DNA of 64,000 nt from Mycobacterium palustre (lineage in GTDB: Bacteria; Actinomycetota; Actinomycetes; Mycobacteriales; Mycobacteriaceae): assembly GCF_002101785.1 (NCBI RefSeq), contig NZ_LQPJ01000024.1, forward strand, positions 1 through 64,000, read 5' to 3'. Positions 16,593 through 25,496 of this stretch are shown one piece after another (position 1 is the first letter of the stretch; every line of letters begins with the position of its first letter). A program made the position numbers and the translations under genes. The notes under the pieces were generated by a model, which was given only the letters and a program-made list of their open reading frames with translations, did not search any database and was not told where the DNA came from.

Positions 16593-17824
16593 GCACACCG
16601 ACGATCGACGAGGCCGCCCGCCTGTTGGCCGACCCGTTGGCGTACACCGACGAGCGGCGGCTGCACGGGGCGCTGGCCCACCTGCGGGCCCACGCGCCGG
16701 TGTCGTGGGTCGACGTGCCCGACTACCGGCCGTTCTGGGCGATCACCAAGCACGCCGACATCATGGACATCGAACGCGACAACATGTTGTTCACCAACTG
16801 GCCGCGCCCCGTGTTGGCGACCCGCGAGGGCGACGACATGCAGGCCAACGTGGGCGTCCGCACGTTGATTCACATGGACGACCCGCAGCACCGGGTGGTG
16901 CGGGCGATCGGTTCGGATTGGTTTCGCCCGAAGGCGATGCGCGCGTTGAAGGTTCGCGTCGACGAACTGGCCAAGAAATACGTCGACAAGATGTTGGCCG
17001 TCGGCCCCGAGTGCGACTTCGTCCAGCAGGTGGCGGTCAATTACCCGCTCTACGTGATCATGTCGCTGCTCGGGCTGCCCGAGGCGGACTTTCCGCGCAT
17101 GCTCACGCTGACCCAGGAGCTGTTCGGCGCCGACGACTCGGAGTTCAAGCGCGGCACCACCAACGAGGATCAGCTGCCCGCGCTGCTCGACATGTTCGGT
17201 TACTTCAACGCAGTGACCGAGTCGCGCCGCGAACACCCGACCGAGGATCTCGCGTCGGCGATCGCCAACGCGCGCGTCGACGGCGAGCCGCTGTCCGACA
17301 TCGACACCGTGTCCTATTACCTCATCGTCGCCACCGCCGGCCACGACACCACCAGCGCGACGATCTCGGGTGGGCTGCAGGCGCTCATCGAGAACCCCGA
17401 CCAGCTCCAGCGGCTGCGCGACAACCCGGACCTGATGCCGCTGGCCACCGAGGAGATGATCCGCTGGGTCACCCCCGTCAAGGAGTTCATGCGCACCGCG
17501 GCCAAGGACACCACCGTGCGTGGAATCCCCATCGCCGCAGGCGAATCCGTGCTGCTGTCGTACGTGTCGGCCAACCGCGACGAGGAGGTCTTCGACGAGC
17601 CCTTCCGCTTCGATGTCGGGCGCGACCCCAACAAGCATCTGGCCTTCGGCTACGGCGTGCACTTCTGCATGGGGGCCGCCCTGGCTCGCATGGAGGTCAA
17701 CAGCTTCTTCTCGGAGTTGCTACCGAGGCTCAAATCCATTGAGCTGGCCGGCGATCCGCAGCTGACGGCGACCGTCTTCGTCGGCGGCCTCAAACACCTG
17801 CCGGTCCGCTATACGCTGACCTGA
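16589..17824 (+). CDS. Cytochrome P450
   Basis: A 411-residue P450 with standard motifs: I-helix TAGHDTTSATISG, ExxR as EEMIR, and heme loop FGYGVHFCMG with the ligand Cys near residue 360. The start is GTG at 16589 with GAAGGAG upstream, overlapping the stop of the luciferase-like gene by four bases. It is not closely similar to the paralogous P450 pair at 5276 and 22238. It converges with the serine-hydrolase lipoprotein gene 10 bp downstream. Substrate unknown. Confidence 0.92.
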   Translation: MSTPTIDEAARLLADPLAYTDERRLHGALAHLRAHAPVSWVDVPDYRPFWAITKHADIMDIERDNMLFTNWPRPVLATREGDDMQANVGVRTLIHMDDPQHRVVRAIGSDWFRPKAMRALKVRVDELAKKYVDKMLAVGPECDFVQQVAVNYPLYVIMSLLGLPEADFPRMLTLTQELFGADDSEFKRGTTNEDQLPALLDMFGYFNAVTESRREHPTEDLASAIANARVDGEPLSDIDTVSYYLIVATAGHDTTSATISGGLQALIENPDQLQRLRDNPDLMPLATEEMIRWVTPVKEFMRTAAKDTTVRGIPIAAGESVLLSYVSANRDEEVFDEPFRFDVGRDPNKHLAFGYGVHFCMGAALARMEVNSFFSELLPRLKSIELAGDPQLTATVFVGGLKHLPVRYTLT

Positions 17825-17834
17825 GCGGGAGGGT

Positions 17835-19124
17835 CTAGGTGGCGGCAGAGATCTGCCTGAGCAGTTCGGGGCCGTGAGCATCGGCGAGCACCGCCGGCTC
17901 GTCCTTGTCCCAGTAGCCGTTGGCCAGGATGGCGACGCCCAGCGGCTCCTGGTCCGGTCCTTCGGGAGTAAAGCCGATCCAGCACGAGCAGCCGCCCAAC
18001 GACGTCAGGCCGTCCTTCCAAATGATCTGCGGCGGGCCGGGTTCCACCTGCCAGGCCAGGCCCATGTGCGCCGGCCCGCGCTTGGCTTGCCCGCAGACGT
18101 CCACCGACAGGGGCGCTGGCCGCGTCGTCTCGGCCAAACCCGCCATCAGGGTCGGGGGCCCGTGCACGGCCCCCAGCTGGGCCAGCAGCCAGGTGTGCAT
18201 GTCGGCGGCCGACGACTTGATATCGGAGGCGGCGCCGGCGGACACCTCGTGGCCGTTCGGATGGGCCCGTGCCAGCGGGGCGCCGTCGGGGACGATGGTC
18301 GTGGTGTCCGGCATGTTCAGCGGCCCGGTGATCTGATCGCGCAGGATGCCCGCGTACGACGCGCCCGCGCCCGCTCGCCGATACCCGGCGACGGCGGCGA
18401 AGCCCAAGGTGATGAAGCCAAGGTTGGAATACGCCCAGCAGCTGCCCGGCGGCGGGTCGCCGTGGCTCCGCCAGGCGTCGAGCAGGCGGGGCGGCGGCGC
18501 GGAAGGGTCTGTGAGAAACAGCCCGACGCCATCCTGCGGGCCGGTGGAGTCGCGGGCCAAGCCCGATGTGTGCCTGGCGAGCATCCGGGGGGTGATGCGC
18601 CGCATCGTCGGGCTGAGATCGCCGCCGCCGCCAAGGTACCCGCGCAGATATCGGTCGAGTCCCGCGTCCCAGTCAAAGCAGTCCGGCCGCATCGCCGCGC
18701 CGTTCGCGAACAGCGCCGCGGTGAATGTCTTGGTGATCGACCCGATCGCGAAGACCGTCCTGGGGGTGGGTGGGCTGTTGTCGGCGACGCCGCCATACAA
18801 ATAGAAGCGCTCGAAGTCGTGGCCGGGATAGGCGAAGGCCACCGCCACCGCATAATTCGCCCCGGGCGCCCTGGCACGCAGATTGCCCAGCAGCGTGCGG
18901 GCGTGGTCTCCGATGATCCGGTTCAGGTCGGCCTGGGTGAGTTTGACCGGCCGGCCGCGCCTCGGCGGCCCGGGTTTTGGCGTCGGGCCCGCCGGGCCGG
19001 GGGTCGCGGCCTGCCGGGCGGGCGGTGCCGGCGGCGTACCGCAGCCGACCAGGCTTGCGGCGAGGCCGACCGCGCCCGCTTGCGCGGCGAGCCGCCCGAA
19101 TTCGCGGCGCGAAATGCCGCCCAT
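17835..19124 (-). CDS. Class C beta-lactamase-like serine hydrolase, Tat lipoprotein
   Basis: A 429-residue exported serine hydrolase of the beta-lactamase class C / esterase EstB / DD-peptidase family. Residues 1-28 form a twin-arginine lipoprotein signal, SRREFGR...LVGC, so it should be anchored outside the membrane after folding. A Pro/Ala-rich linker follows. The catalytic SxxK is SITK in GSITKTFTAA; the second motif is YSN in WAYSNLG; the third (usually KTG) may be KDG in IIWKDGLTS. This could be an esterase or cell-wall peptidase rather than a resistance enzyme. AAAGGCGG precedes the ATG. Confidence 0.85.
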   Translation of the reverse strand: MGGISRREFGRLAAQAGAVGLAASLVGCGTPPAPPARQAATPGPAGPTPKPGPPRRGRPVKLTQADLNRIIGDHARTLLGNLRARAPGANYAVAVAFAYPGHDFERFYLYGGVADNSPPTPRTVFAIGSITKTFTAALFANGAAMRPDCFDWDAGLDRYLRGYLGGGGDLSPTMRRITPRMLARHTSGLARDSTGPQDGVGLFLTDPSAPPPRLLDAWRSHGDPPPGSCWAYSNLGFITLGFAAVAGYRRAGAGASYAGILRDQITGPLNMPDTTTIVPDGAPLARAHPNGHEVSAGAASDIKSSAADMHTWLLAQLGAVHGPPTLMAGLAETTRPAPLSVDVCGQAKRGPAHMGLAWQVEPGPPQIIWKDGLTSLGGCSCWIGFTPEGPDQEPLGVAILANGYWDKDEPAVLADAHGPELLRQISAAT

Positions 19125-19246
19125 CCGACCGCCTTTCCGCTCGGCTCGTTGAGCGATCCGCTTATCAGCTGCCAGTGATCAACGGTTGCCAATCGGCCGC
19201 CCATAAGTCAATACCGCCCGTTACACTCCCCGTGGAGGACTACGCA

Positions 19247-20074
19247 ATGACGCATAGGACGATCGTCATCACCGGTGCCAGCGACGGCATCGGCGCCGCG
19301 GCGGCGCGTCGATTACGGCGCGGTGGTGAGAACGTCGTGGTGGTCGGGCGGTCGCAGACGAAGACCGCGGCCGTGGCGGCGGAATTGGACGCCGATTACT
19401 TCGTGGCCGACTTCGCCGATTTGTCTCAGGTGCGCGCCCTGGCGGACAAGCTCCGATCGGAATACCCGCGCATCGACGTGTTGGCCAACAACGCCGGCGG
19501 CATGGCGAGGGAAATCCAAATGACCGCCGACGGCCTCGAGAAGACATATCAGGTCAACTATTTGGCGCCGTTCCTGCTGACCACTCAGCTGATGGAAGTC
19601 CTCGTCGACTCGCGGGCCACCGTCGTCAACACCACCAGCTCTTCGCAGCGGCTGCTTCCCCGGGCCACCGTCACCGACCTGGAAAACACCCAGCGCCGCC
19701 GCCCCAGCATCGCCTATGCCCTCACCAAGCTAGCAATCGTCTTGTTCACCAAAGAATTACATCGCCGCTACCACGCCAGCGGGTTATCGGCCGCGACCTT
19801 TCACCCGGGCTACGTCAACTCCAACTTCGGCGACGCCTCGGGATCACGAATGCTGCTGTTCATGAAGAACTACGTGCCGATAACGGCCCGATTCACGTCC
19901 ACCGCCGACGAAGGAGCCGAACAGTTGGTGTGGTTGTCCTCCAGCACGCCCGGGGCGGATTGGACGCCCGGCGAGTACTACTCGAAGGGCAAGATCGCCC
20001 GGGCCAACCGCGCGGCCTACGATCCCGATCTCGCGCGCGAGTTGTGGGATCGCACGCTGGCGAAAATCACCTGA
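19247..20074 (+). CDS. Short-chain dehydrogenase/reductase
   Basis: A 275-residue SDR of the retinol dehydrogenase-like group. The cofactor motif is TGASDGIG near residues 9-16, the structural motif is NNAG, the catalytic Ser region is NTTSSS and the YxxxK motif is YALTK. Arg-Ser after the second beta strand (VVGRS) favours NADP(H), an inference. The frame is open far upstream, but GTGGAGGAC before the ATG at 19247 and the family N-terminus fix the start. It is divergent from the lipoprotein hydrolase. It probably oxidises or reduces a hydroxy/keto group. Confidence 0.88.
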   Translation: MTHRTIVITGASDGIGAAAARRLRRGGENVVVVGRSQTKTAAVAAELDADYFVADFADLSQVRALADKLRSEYPRIDVLANNAGGMAREIQMTADGLEKTYQVNYLAPFLLTTQLMEVLVDSRATVVNTTSSSQRLLPRATVTDLENTQRRRPSIAYALTKLAIVLFTKELHRRYHASGLSAATFHPGYVNSNFGDASGSRMLLFMKNYVPITARFTSTADEGAEQLVWLSSSTPGADWTPGEYYSKGKIARANRAAYDPDLARELWDRTLAKIT

Positions 20075-20295
20075 ACGCCGGTCTCGATTCGGATCGTTTG
20101 TCCGGCGGTTATCGAATGCCGAGCCGCAATGGCGGATCGCGCCAATTTCGCTGCGTGAAGTAAGACCCGGACAACGCGGCGCCCGGCCACTGGGCCTGCG
20201 GGCCCGGTGCGGGGGCTAGCATTGCACCTCGTGCCAAATGTTCAGCATTGCCCAACCTGCCCAGCGACGTCGAGCGATCGTTTCAAGGCGGCGAT
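20075..20295. other. Intergenic region between two SDR genes
   Basis: 221 bp. A GC-rich hairpin GGGCC-TGCG-GGCCC lies near 20190-20205 and could slow transcription after the first SDR. No gene is visible. Confidence 0.4.
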
Positions 20296-21087
20296 ATGAG
20301 TTCGTCGACCGCCTTGGTGACCGGCGGGGCGTCGGGCATCGGTCTTGAGGTCGTCGGGTTGCTGCGCGACGCCGGCCATCGCGTCGTCGCGTGGGACCTG
20401 TCCGGCGCCGATATTGATTGCGACGTCAGCGATCCCGATTCCGTCGCAGCGGCGATGGAACAAACCGTGCGCGAGCATGGGGTTCCCACCCGGGTGGTGG
20501 CATCCGCCGGCATCGGGTCGTCGGGCCCGACGGGGCTGTTGTTGAAGCAAGCGCCCGCCGATTGGGAGCGGGTGCTCGCGGTGAACCTCACCGGCACCTG
20601 GCTGACCCTGCGCGCGGCCGCGCAGGCCATGGTCGACGCGGAGGTCGAGGGTTCGATCGTCGCGGTCTCCAGCATCAGCGGCACCGTGGCGGACCGGGAC
20701 ATGGGCGCTTACTGCGTGTCCAAGGCGGGCATCGACATGTTAGTCAAGGTCGCCGCGGTGGAGTGGGGAAGGCACGGCATCCGGGTCAACGCCGTAGGCC
20801 CCGGGGTGACGCGCACACCGATGCTGCCCAATCCGGACGCGTGGCCCGGCTGGGCCGACGGCGTCTCCCGGCGGACGGCGCTCGGCCGGCTGGGCGAGGC
20901 CGGCGACGTCGCCGGCGCCATCGTGGGTGTCCTCGAGCTGCCGTGGGTGACGGGGCAGGTGGTGCACGCCGACGGCGGCCTGGCCCTGCACAGCCCGATC
21001 GATGCCTACGGTCAACTGGAAAAGCTGCTGCGTCTGAAGAGACTGCGGGAGATCCGAGACCGGCGAGAGAAGGTCAACGAGGCCTAG
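20296..21087 (+). CDS. Short-chain dehydrogenase/reductase
   Basis: A 263-residue classical SDR. The cofactor motif is TGGASGIG near residues 9-16; VSSISG carries the catalytic Ser; the YxxxK motif is YCVSK. Asp in WDLSG after the second strand suggests NAD(H). The ATG at 20296 follows AAGG and gives the family N-terminus; an in-frame start 48 bases earlier is less likely. Its stop overlaps the stop of the alcohol dehydrogenase gene on the other strand through the bases CTAG. The C-terminal 30 residues are charged and extended. Confidence 0.87.
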   Translation: MSSSTALVTGGASGIGLEVVGLLRDAGHRVVAWDLSGADIDCDVSDPDSVAAAMEQTVREHGVPTRVVASAGIGSSGPTGLLLKQAPADWERVLAVNLTGTWLTLRAAAQAMVDAEVEGSIVAVSSISGTVADRDMGAYCVSKAGIDMLVKVAAVEWGRHGIRVNAVGPGVTRTPMLPNPDAWPGWADGVSRRTALGRLGEAGDVAGAIVGVLELPWVTGQVVHADGGLALHSPIDAYGQLEKLLRLKRLREIRDRREKVNEA

Positions 21088-22241
21088 TCGATGCCGAAAT
21101 CGATGACGCCCCTTATGATTTTGCCGTTCAGCAGGTCGGCGTAGGCGTCGTTGATGTCGTCGAGGCGGTACCGCCTGGTGATCATCTCGTCGAGCTGCAG
21201 CTGCCCGGTCGCGTACAGCTTGGCCAGCCGGGCGATGTCGGCCTTGGGGTTGCACGAGCCGAAAATCGTGCCGGCCAGCGTCTTGTTCATCAAGATGAAG
21301 TCTTGCAGGTCGATCTTGACCGACCGGGTCAGCTGCGAGGTCATGCCGGTGAGCACACACGTCCCGCCCTTGCGGGTGAGCTGCACCGCGTCGCGGACGT
21401 CGTCGGGGGTGATCAGGGACGGCGACACCACCACGGCGTCGGCCATTACCCCAAAAGTCAAGCCCCGCACCAGGTCCAGCGCCTCGGCGACCGTTGCGGC
21501 GGTGTGCGTCGCACCGAACCGCAGCGCCGATTTCTGTTTGAACTCCACCGGATCGACCGCCACGATCTGCGCGGCCCCGTTGATCCGGGCGCCCTGGATC
21601 GCGCCCGTGCCGATCCCGCCGACGCCGATCACCACGACGGTGTCCCCGGCCCGCATGTTGGACCGGTTGGCCACCGAGCCGTATCCGGTGGGAATGGCGC
21701 ACGACAGCAGCGCGCTGGGCGCCAGTGGCAGGTGCGGGTCGATTTTGACCAGCGAATTCGTTGACACCACGGTGTGTTCGGCGAACGCGCCGACCTTGGC
21801 CAGGTGGCCCAGATTCCGGCCGTCGGCGGTGTGGTGGCGGAAGGTGCCGTCGGTGGGCATTCCGGGGATCATGGTGCCGATGCCGACGTCGCAGAGGTAC
21901 TCGATTCCGCTTGCACACCAACGACATTGGCCGCACACTGCGACAAACGACATCACGACGTGGTCGCCGGGAGCGAAATCCGTGACGCCGTCGCCGACCT
22001 CGCGCACGACGCCGGCGCCCTCGTGGCCGCCGACCGTCGGGAACATGGTGGGCAGCCCCAGCGACCGCATCACCTCGTTGGGCGCCGACATGTCGCCCTT
22101 GAGGATGTGATCGTCGGAGTGGCACAGCCCGGCGGCGGCCATCTGGACCAAAACCTCCCCGGCGCGGGGGGAGTCGAGCTCGAATTCCTCGACAGACCAG
22201 GGCCCGCCGACGTCGTGCAGGATCGCCCCTCTGGTTTTCAT
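21084..22241 (-). CDS. Zinc-dependent alcohol dehydrogenase, NDMA-dependent type
   Basis: A 385-residue medium-chain alcohol dehydrogenase. Catalytic zinc ligands are Cys in GLCHSD and the GHEGAG His; structural zinc ligands are in CGQCRWCASGIEYLC; the nucleotide-binding motif is GVGGIGTGAIQ. The start PWSVEEFELDSPRAGEVLVQM matches the NDMA-dependent group (like adhD, Rv3086), which as known from family studies is linked to the redox cofactor mycofactocin. The ATG overlaps the P450 stop as ATGA. It likely oxidises the alcohol made by that P450. Confidence 0.87.
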   Translation of the reverse strand: MKTRGAILHDVGGPWSVEEFELDSPRAGEVLVQMAAAGLCHSDDHILKGDMSAPNEVMRSLGLPTMFPTVGGHEGAGVVREVGDGVTDFAPGDHVVMSFVAVCGQCRWCASGIEYLCDVGIGTMIPGMPTDGTFRHHTADGRNLGHLAKVGAFAEHTVVSTNSLVKIDPHLPLAPSALLSCAIPTGYGSVANRSNMRAGDTVVVIGVGGIGTGAIQGARINGAAQIVAVDPVEFKQKSALRFGATHTAATVAEALDLVRGLTFGVMADAVVVSPSLITPDDVRDAVQLTRKGGTCVLTGMTSQLTRSVKIDLQDFILMNKTLAGTIFGSCNPKADIARLAKLYATGQLQLDEMITRRYRLDDINDAYADLLNGKIIRGVIDFGID

Positions 22242-23476
22242 GCGGCCGGGGTGAACGTGACCGGGAGCTTGTTGGGGGAGCGGAAGGTGAGCCCGACGAT
22301 CTTGGATGCCTCACCGGTTCCGTCGTCGGGAACGAGCGCCAGATCCTTGACCCGGTCGAACAGGCTGTTCAGCATGACCCGCGTCTCCAGCCGCGCCAGG
22401 TGCATGCCGAGGCACATGTGGATGCCCCCGGCGAACGCGATGTGGGCCTGCCTTGGGCGGCTGATGTCGAAGACGTTGGGATCGCTCCAGCGGCTTTCGT
22501 CGCGGTTCGCCGAACCCATGCACAGGTCGATCTGCGCACCGGCCGGGATCGTCTTGCCGCCGATCTCGACCTCCCGGGTCGTGGTGCGCATGACCATGGT
22601 CAGGGGTGTTTCGAACCGCAAACCCTCTTCGATCGCGCTGGGGATCAGGGAGCGGTCCCGGTAGACCATCGCCAGCTGCTCGGGGTGGGTCAGCAGCAGG
22701 TAGAGCAGGTTGCCCGACGAGCGATACGTGGTCTCCAGGCCGGCGGGCAGCAGCAGGCGCAGGAACGCGATGATGGCCTCGTCGGTGAGCTTCTCGCCGT
22801 CGATCTCGGTGGCCACCAGGTCGCCGATGATGTCGTTGGTGATCTTGCGGCGCCGCTGCTCGACCTGTTCGAGGAAGTAGCCGTGCAGCTCGGCCGCGGC
22901 GTTGAGCCCGGCCACGATGTCGGTCGGGATCGAGATCAGATCGAGCGACAACCGCCGAAACAGGTCGAGGTCTTCCGGGGGAAGGCCGAGCAGGGTGGAG
23001 ATGATCCGGGTCGGAAACTCGAACGTCACCGCCTGCACCAGGTCGGCGTGGCCGTCGTGTTTGATCTCGTCCACCAGCTGATCGCAGACCGGCCCGATGA
23101 CCGACGGCTCCCACCGTTCCAGCGCCGTGGCTCGAAAGGCCTTGGCCACCAGGTTGCGGTGGTCGTGATGCTCCTTGCCGCCCATCGCCAGGATGGTATG
23201 GCCCATCACCAGGCCGATCGTCTTGTCGTAGGCCGCCGACGTGAAGGTCTTGTCGTCGCGGAACGCCTGGAACACGCCGTCGTAGCCGAACAGCACCCAC
23301 TCGTCCTCCGGGCGCAGCTCCTCGGGCATCTGTGAGTGATCCGCCAGGGAGCCGTGCCACACCGGGTCGGTCCGCCGCATGTATTCGAAGAAGGGGTACG
23401 GGCTGGTCTCACCGGTGAGGTCGAGCGTGACGGGGGGCTGTGCACCGCGATCCAAGTGGTCGGTCCTGAGCGTCAT
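22238..23476 (-). CDS. Cytochrome P450 (paralogue of the P450 at 5276-6481)
   Basis: A 412-residue P450. The I-helix LPAGLETTYRSSGN, ExxR as EEGLR and heme loop FAGGIHMCLG (Cys near residue 355) closely match the P450 at 5276. Both carry Glu in AGxETT and Ala as the second heme-loop residue. The ATG at 23476 is chosen over an upstream start because AGGAGGAG precedes it. It is followed by the coupled alcohol dehydrogenase, suggesting a hydroxylation then oxidation pair. Its promoter holds one of the GCTAT-N10-ATAGC elements. Confidence 0.92.
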   Translation of the reverse strand: MTLRTDHLDRGAQPPVTLDLTGETSPYPFFEYMRRTDPVWHGSLADHSQMPEELRPEDEWVLFGYDGVFQAFRDDKTFTSAAYDKTIGLVMGHTILAMGGKEHHDHRNLVAKAFRATALERWEPSVIGPVCDQLVDEIKHDGHADLVQAVTFEFPTRIISTLLGLPPEDLDLFRRLSLDLISIPTDIVAGLNAAAELHGYFLEQVEQRRRKITNDIIGDLVATEIDGEKLTDEAIIAFLRLLLPAGLETTYRSSGNLLYLLLTHPEQLAMVYRDRSLIPSAIEEGLRFETPLTMVMRTTTREVEIGGKTIPAGAQIDLCMGSANRDESRWSDPNVFDISRPRQAHIAFAGGIHMCLGMHLARLETRVMLNSLFDRVKDLALVPDDGTGEASKIVGLTFRSPNKLPVTFTPAA

Positions 23477-23849
23477 CAGCGCTCCTCCTGGGCAGCCGGT
23501 ATTGCGGGGGTGGCGGTGGATTGTCGCTATCATAGTATAAATAGCAACGAAGCCCAACGGGTTGTGGGGGTTACCGTAACGGGTTCAGTATGGATGGCGC
23601 GGTGCTCAGAGGCGGTGATTTTCGGTGCCCCAGCGGCGATTCGTGTCCTCGCTCCACGGACTACCCGCACTGGAGCTACGACGCGCCGACCCACGCGATC
23701 AACCGGTTCCGGCCGATCAGCGCGAGCGGGTCATGCGCGGTAATGCGACGGCGCTGTACGGTTTACCATCGACCGTCGAGGCCCTCCCCGGAGAACAGTG
23801 ACGCGGGCGGCTGACCGCGCGGCCCACCTGGAGAGGCCCTGGAGAGGTA
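23477..23849. other. Divergent intergenic region
   Basis: 373 bp between the divergent P450 and HSL-fold genes. It contains the GCTAT-N10-ATAGC element (23526-23545) and, 25 bp further right, the short inverted repeat GTTAC-C-GTAAC (23570-23580). The remaining 270 bp show no convincing gene; open frames there are Arg/Ser-rich and lack ribosome binding sites. Confidence 0.55.
23526..23557 (-). promoter_or_regulatory. Promoter with GCTAT-N10-ATAGC operator-like element (P450/ADH)
   Basis: GCTAT (23526-23530) and ATAGC (23541-23545) are exact inverted half-sites 10 bp apart. On the minus strand a -35-like TTGGGC (23552-23557) and a -10-like TATGAT (23529-23534) are 17 bp apart, so the element overlaps the -10. 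Related elements lie at 41773, 44314, 48293 and 54598. Confidence 0.6.
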
Positions 23850-24809
23850 ATGACACAAACGAATTTGGTTCGGCCGCAGGGCCTCAACCGCATCGACCCG
23901 GTGCTGCGCGAGGCCGCGACGGGGCTGGGCGTCGTCGAATTCCGTGCCGAGACCCTGCCCGCCGAGCGGGAGCGCGCGAACTGGCTGGCCGCCCAGCGCG
24001 CCGCGGTCGTCGACACCGACGGCGTCGCGGTCGAATCGGTTTCGATAGCCGGCCCCGACGGCGACCGGCTGCGTCTACGCCTGTATCGCGGCCGCACCGG
24101 GTCGCCGGCGCCGCTGGTGGTGTATGCGCACGGCGGTGCCTTCGTCACGGGCAACCTGGACACCGATCACGCGCAGTGCGTGGAGCTGGCGCGCTCCGCC
24201 GGCTGTCTGCTGGTGTCGGTCGACTACCGGCTCGCCCCGGAACATCCCTGCCCGGCGGCGCCGGCCGACGTGGAGGCGGCGTTCCGCTACGTCGTCGCCC
24301 ATGCCGCCGAGCTGGACGCCGACTCCAGCCGCATCGCGGTGATGGGCCGCGACGCCGGCGCGGCGCTGGTCGCGGGGCTGAGCCAGCGCATGTTCGACCA
24401 GGAGGGCCCGCCGATCCTGATGCAGGTGCTGCACCAGCCGATGCTCGATTCCGACGCCACGCCGTCGCGGCGCGAGTTTCAGCGCACGCCGGGCCTCAAC
24501 GGTCCCGCGGTGAGCCGGGCGTGGGGTCACTACCTTGGCCACGCGACCGCCAGCGGTCAGCTCGTCCCCGCGCACCGCGCGAACCTGGAGGGCCTACCGC
24601 CTACGTTCATCAGCTGCTCGGAGATCGACCCGTGCCGCGACGAAGCCATCGACTATGCCAACCGGCTGCTGCATGCCTACGTGCACACCGAATTGCACGT
24701 CATCGCAGCAACTTTCAACGGCTTCGATTCGTCGGTCCCCGATTGGATTGTGTCCCAAGAAAATCGGGCGCTGCACGCGCAGTCGCTGCGCCGTGTGTTC
24801 GCCATGTAG
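23850..24809 (+). CDS. HSL-family alpha/beta-hydrolase fold protein lacking catalytic Ser and His
   Basis: A 319-residue protein of the hormone-sensitive-lipase branch. The oxyanion motif is present as YAHGGAFVTGN and the DYRLAPEHP motif is intact. The nucleophile elbow, normally GDSAGG, reads GRDAGAA, so Ser is replaced by Asp. The catalytic His region, normally HGF, reads NGFD. The acidic residue region EIDPCRDE remains. Loss of both Ser and His argues against esterase activity; a binding role or another chemistry is possible. GGAGAGG precedes the ATG. It ends 12 bp from the converging Mce-associated gene. Confidence 0.8.
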   Translation: MTQTNLVRPQGLNRIDPVLREAATGLGVVEFRAETLPAERERANWLAAQRAAVVDTDGVAVESVSIAGPDGDRLRLRLYRGRTGSPAPLVVYAHGGAFVTGNLDTDHAQCVELARSAGCLLVSVDYRLAPEHPCPAAPADVEAAFRYVVAHAAELDADSSRIAVMGRDAGAALVAGLSQRMFDQEGPPILMQVLHQPMLDSDATPSRREFQRTPGLNGPAVSRAWGHYLGHATASGQLVPAHRANLEGLPPTFISCSEIDPCRDEAIDYANRLLHAYVHTELHVIAATFNGFDSSVPDWIVSQENRALHAQSLRRVFAM

Positions 24810-24821
24810 CGGCCGGTGTGG

Positions 24822-25496
24822 CTATACCGGCGTGAACTTGGTGATTTTCCAGCTGCCGGTGATCCGGGACAGGTGCACCAACACGCTGTTGACGGCGACG
24901 GACGGTTGGGGGCTGTCCTTGGTCGTGGTGACCTGATCGACGAAGACCAGAACGACGGCCGAGTCGGGATGTAATTCCGAGACCGCCGCGCCCGACACCT
25001 TGGCCGTGGTTTTCATCGACTTCTGCCTGGCCATCGGGGCCACGGTGTGCTGGCTGAATTGGTCGAAATAGGACAAGAATTCGCCCCCCAGGTGCGTTCG
25101 GGCCGCGGCGAAGTCCCTGTCGAGCGAATCGGCCGAATACGACAGCAGCGCCACCGTTCCGTCGGTGGCGGCGCCGACCACCGCGGTGGAAACACTGGCG
25201 TCGGTCTGTTGATCGGGTCGGTACTGCTTGAAGTACAGCCAGGTGGCCACCGCGCCGGAGGTCAGCAGGAGCACGGCCAGGATCGCGAAGATGGCCTTGC
25301 GCACCCGGGGCGGCAGGCGGCGGCGCCGGCGCTCGCGGGCGGAGTCGGCGTCGGCGTAGTCGGGCGCCTCTGCCTCGTCGAGTGCCTCGTCGCCCGCGGC
25401 CTCATCGGGCATCGGGTCGTCGACTTCGGTGTATGCGGTTGCGCCAGAATTGTTCTCGCCCGCTACGTCGGTGGTGTCGCGCACATCGTCGGTCAC
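24822..25496 (-). CDS. Orphan Mce-associated membrane protein (Rv1362c-like)
   Basis: A 224-residue single-pass membrane protein: an acidic N-terminal region, a basic stretch [14 protein letters not shown], a membrane segment near residues 67-88 and an extracytoplasmic alpha/beta domain. This is the layout of Mce-associated proteins, which stabilise Mce lipid transporters in the envelope. Gene order with its neighbour and the Rv1364c-like gene matches Rv1362c-Rv1364c of M. tuberculosis, so I take it as the Rv1362c orthologue (orphan Mce-associated membrane protein). Its ATG overlaps the upstream stop by four bases. No mce operon is in the window. Confidence 0.78.
   Translation of the reverse strand: MTDDVRDTTDVAGENNSGATAYTEVDDPMPDEAAGDEALDEAEAPDYADADSARERRRRRLPPRVRKAIFAILAVLLLTSGAVATWLYFKQYRPDQQTDASVSTAVVGAATDGTVALLSYSADSLDRDFAAARTHLGGEFLSYFDQFSQHTVAPMARQKSMKTTAKVSGAAVSELHPDSAVVLVFVDQVTTTKDSPQPSVAVNSVLVHLSRITGSWKITKFTPV

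Noticed and set aside
23590..23814. A 74-codon frame between the P450 and the HSL-fold gene
   Set aside because: Cys/Arg/Ser-rich, no ribosome binding site and no family resemblance; probably chance.
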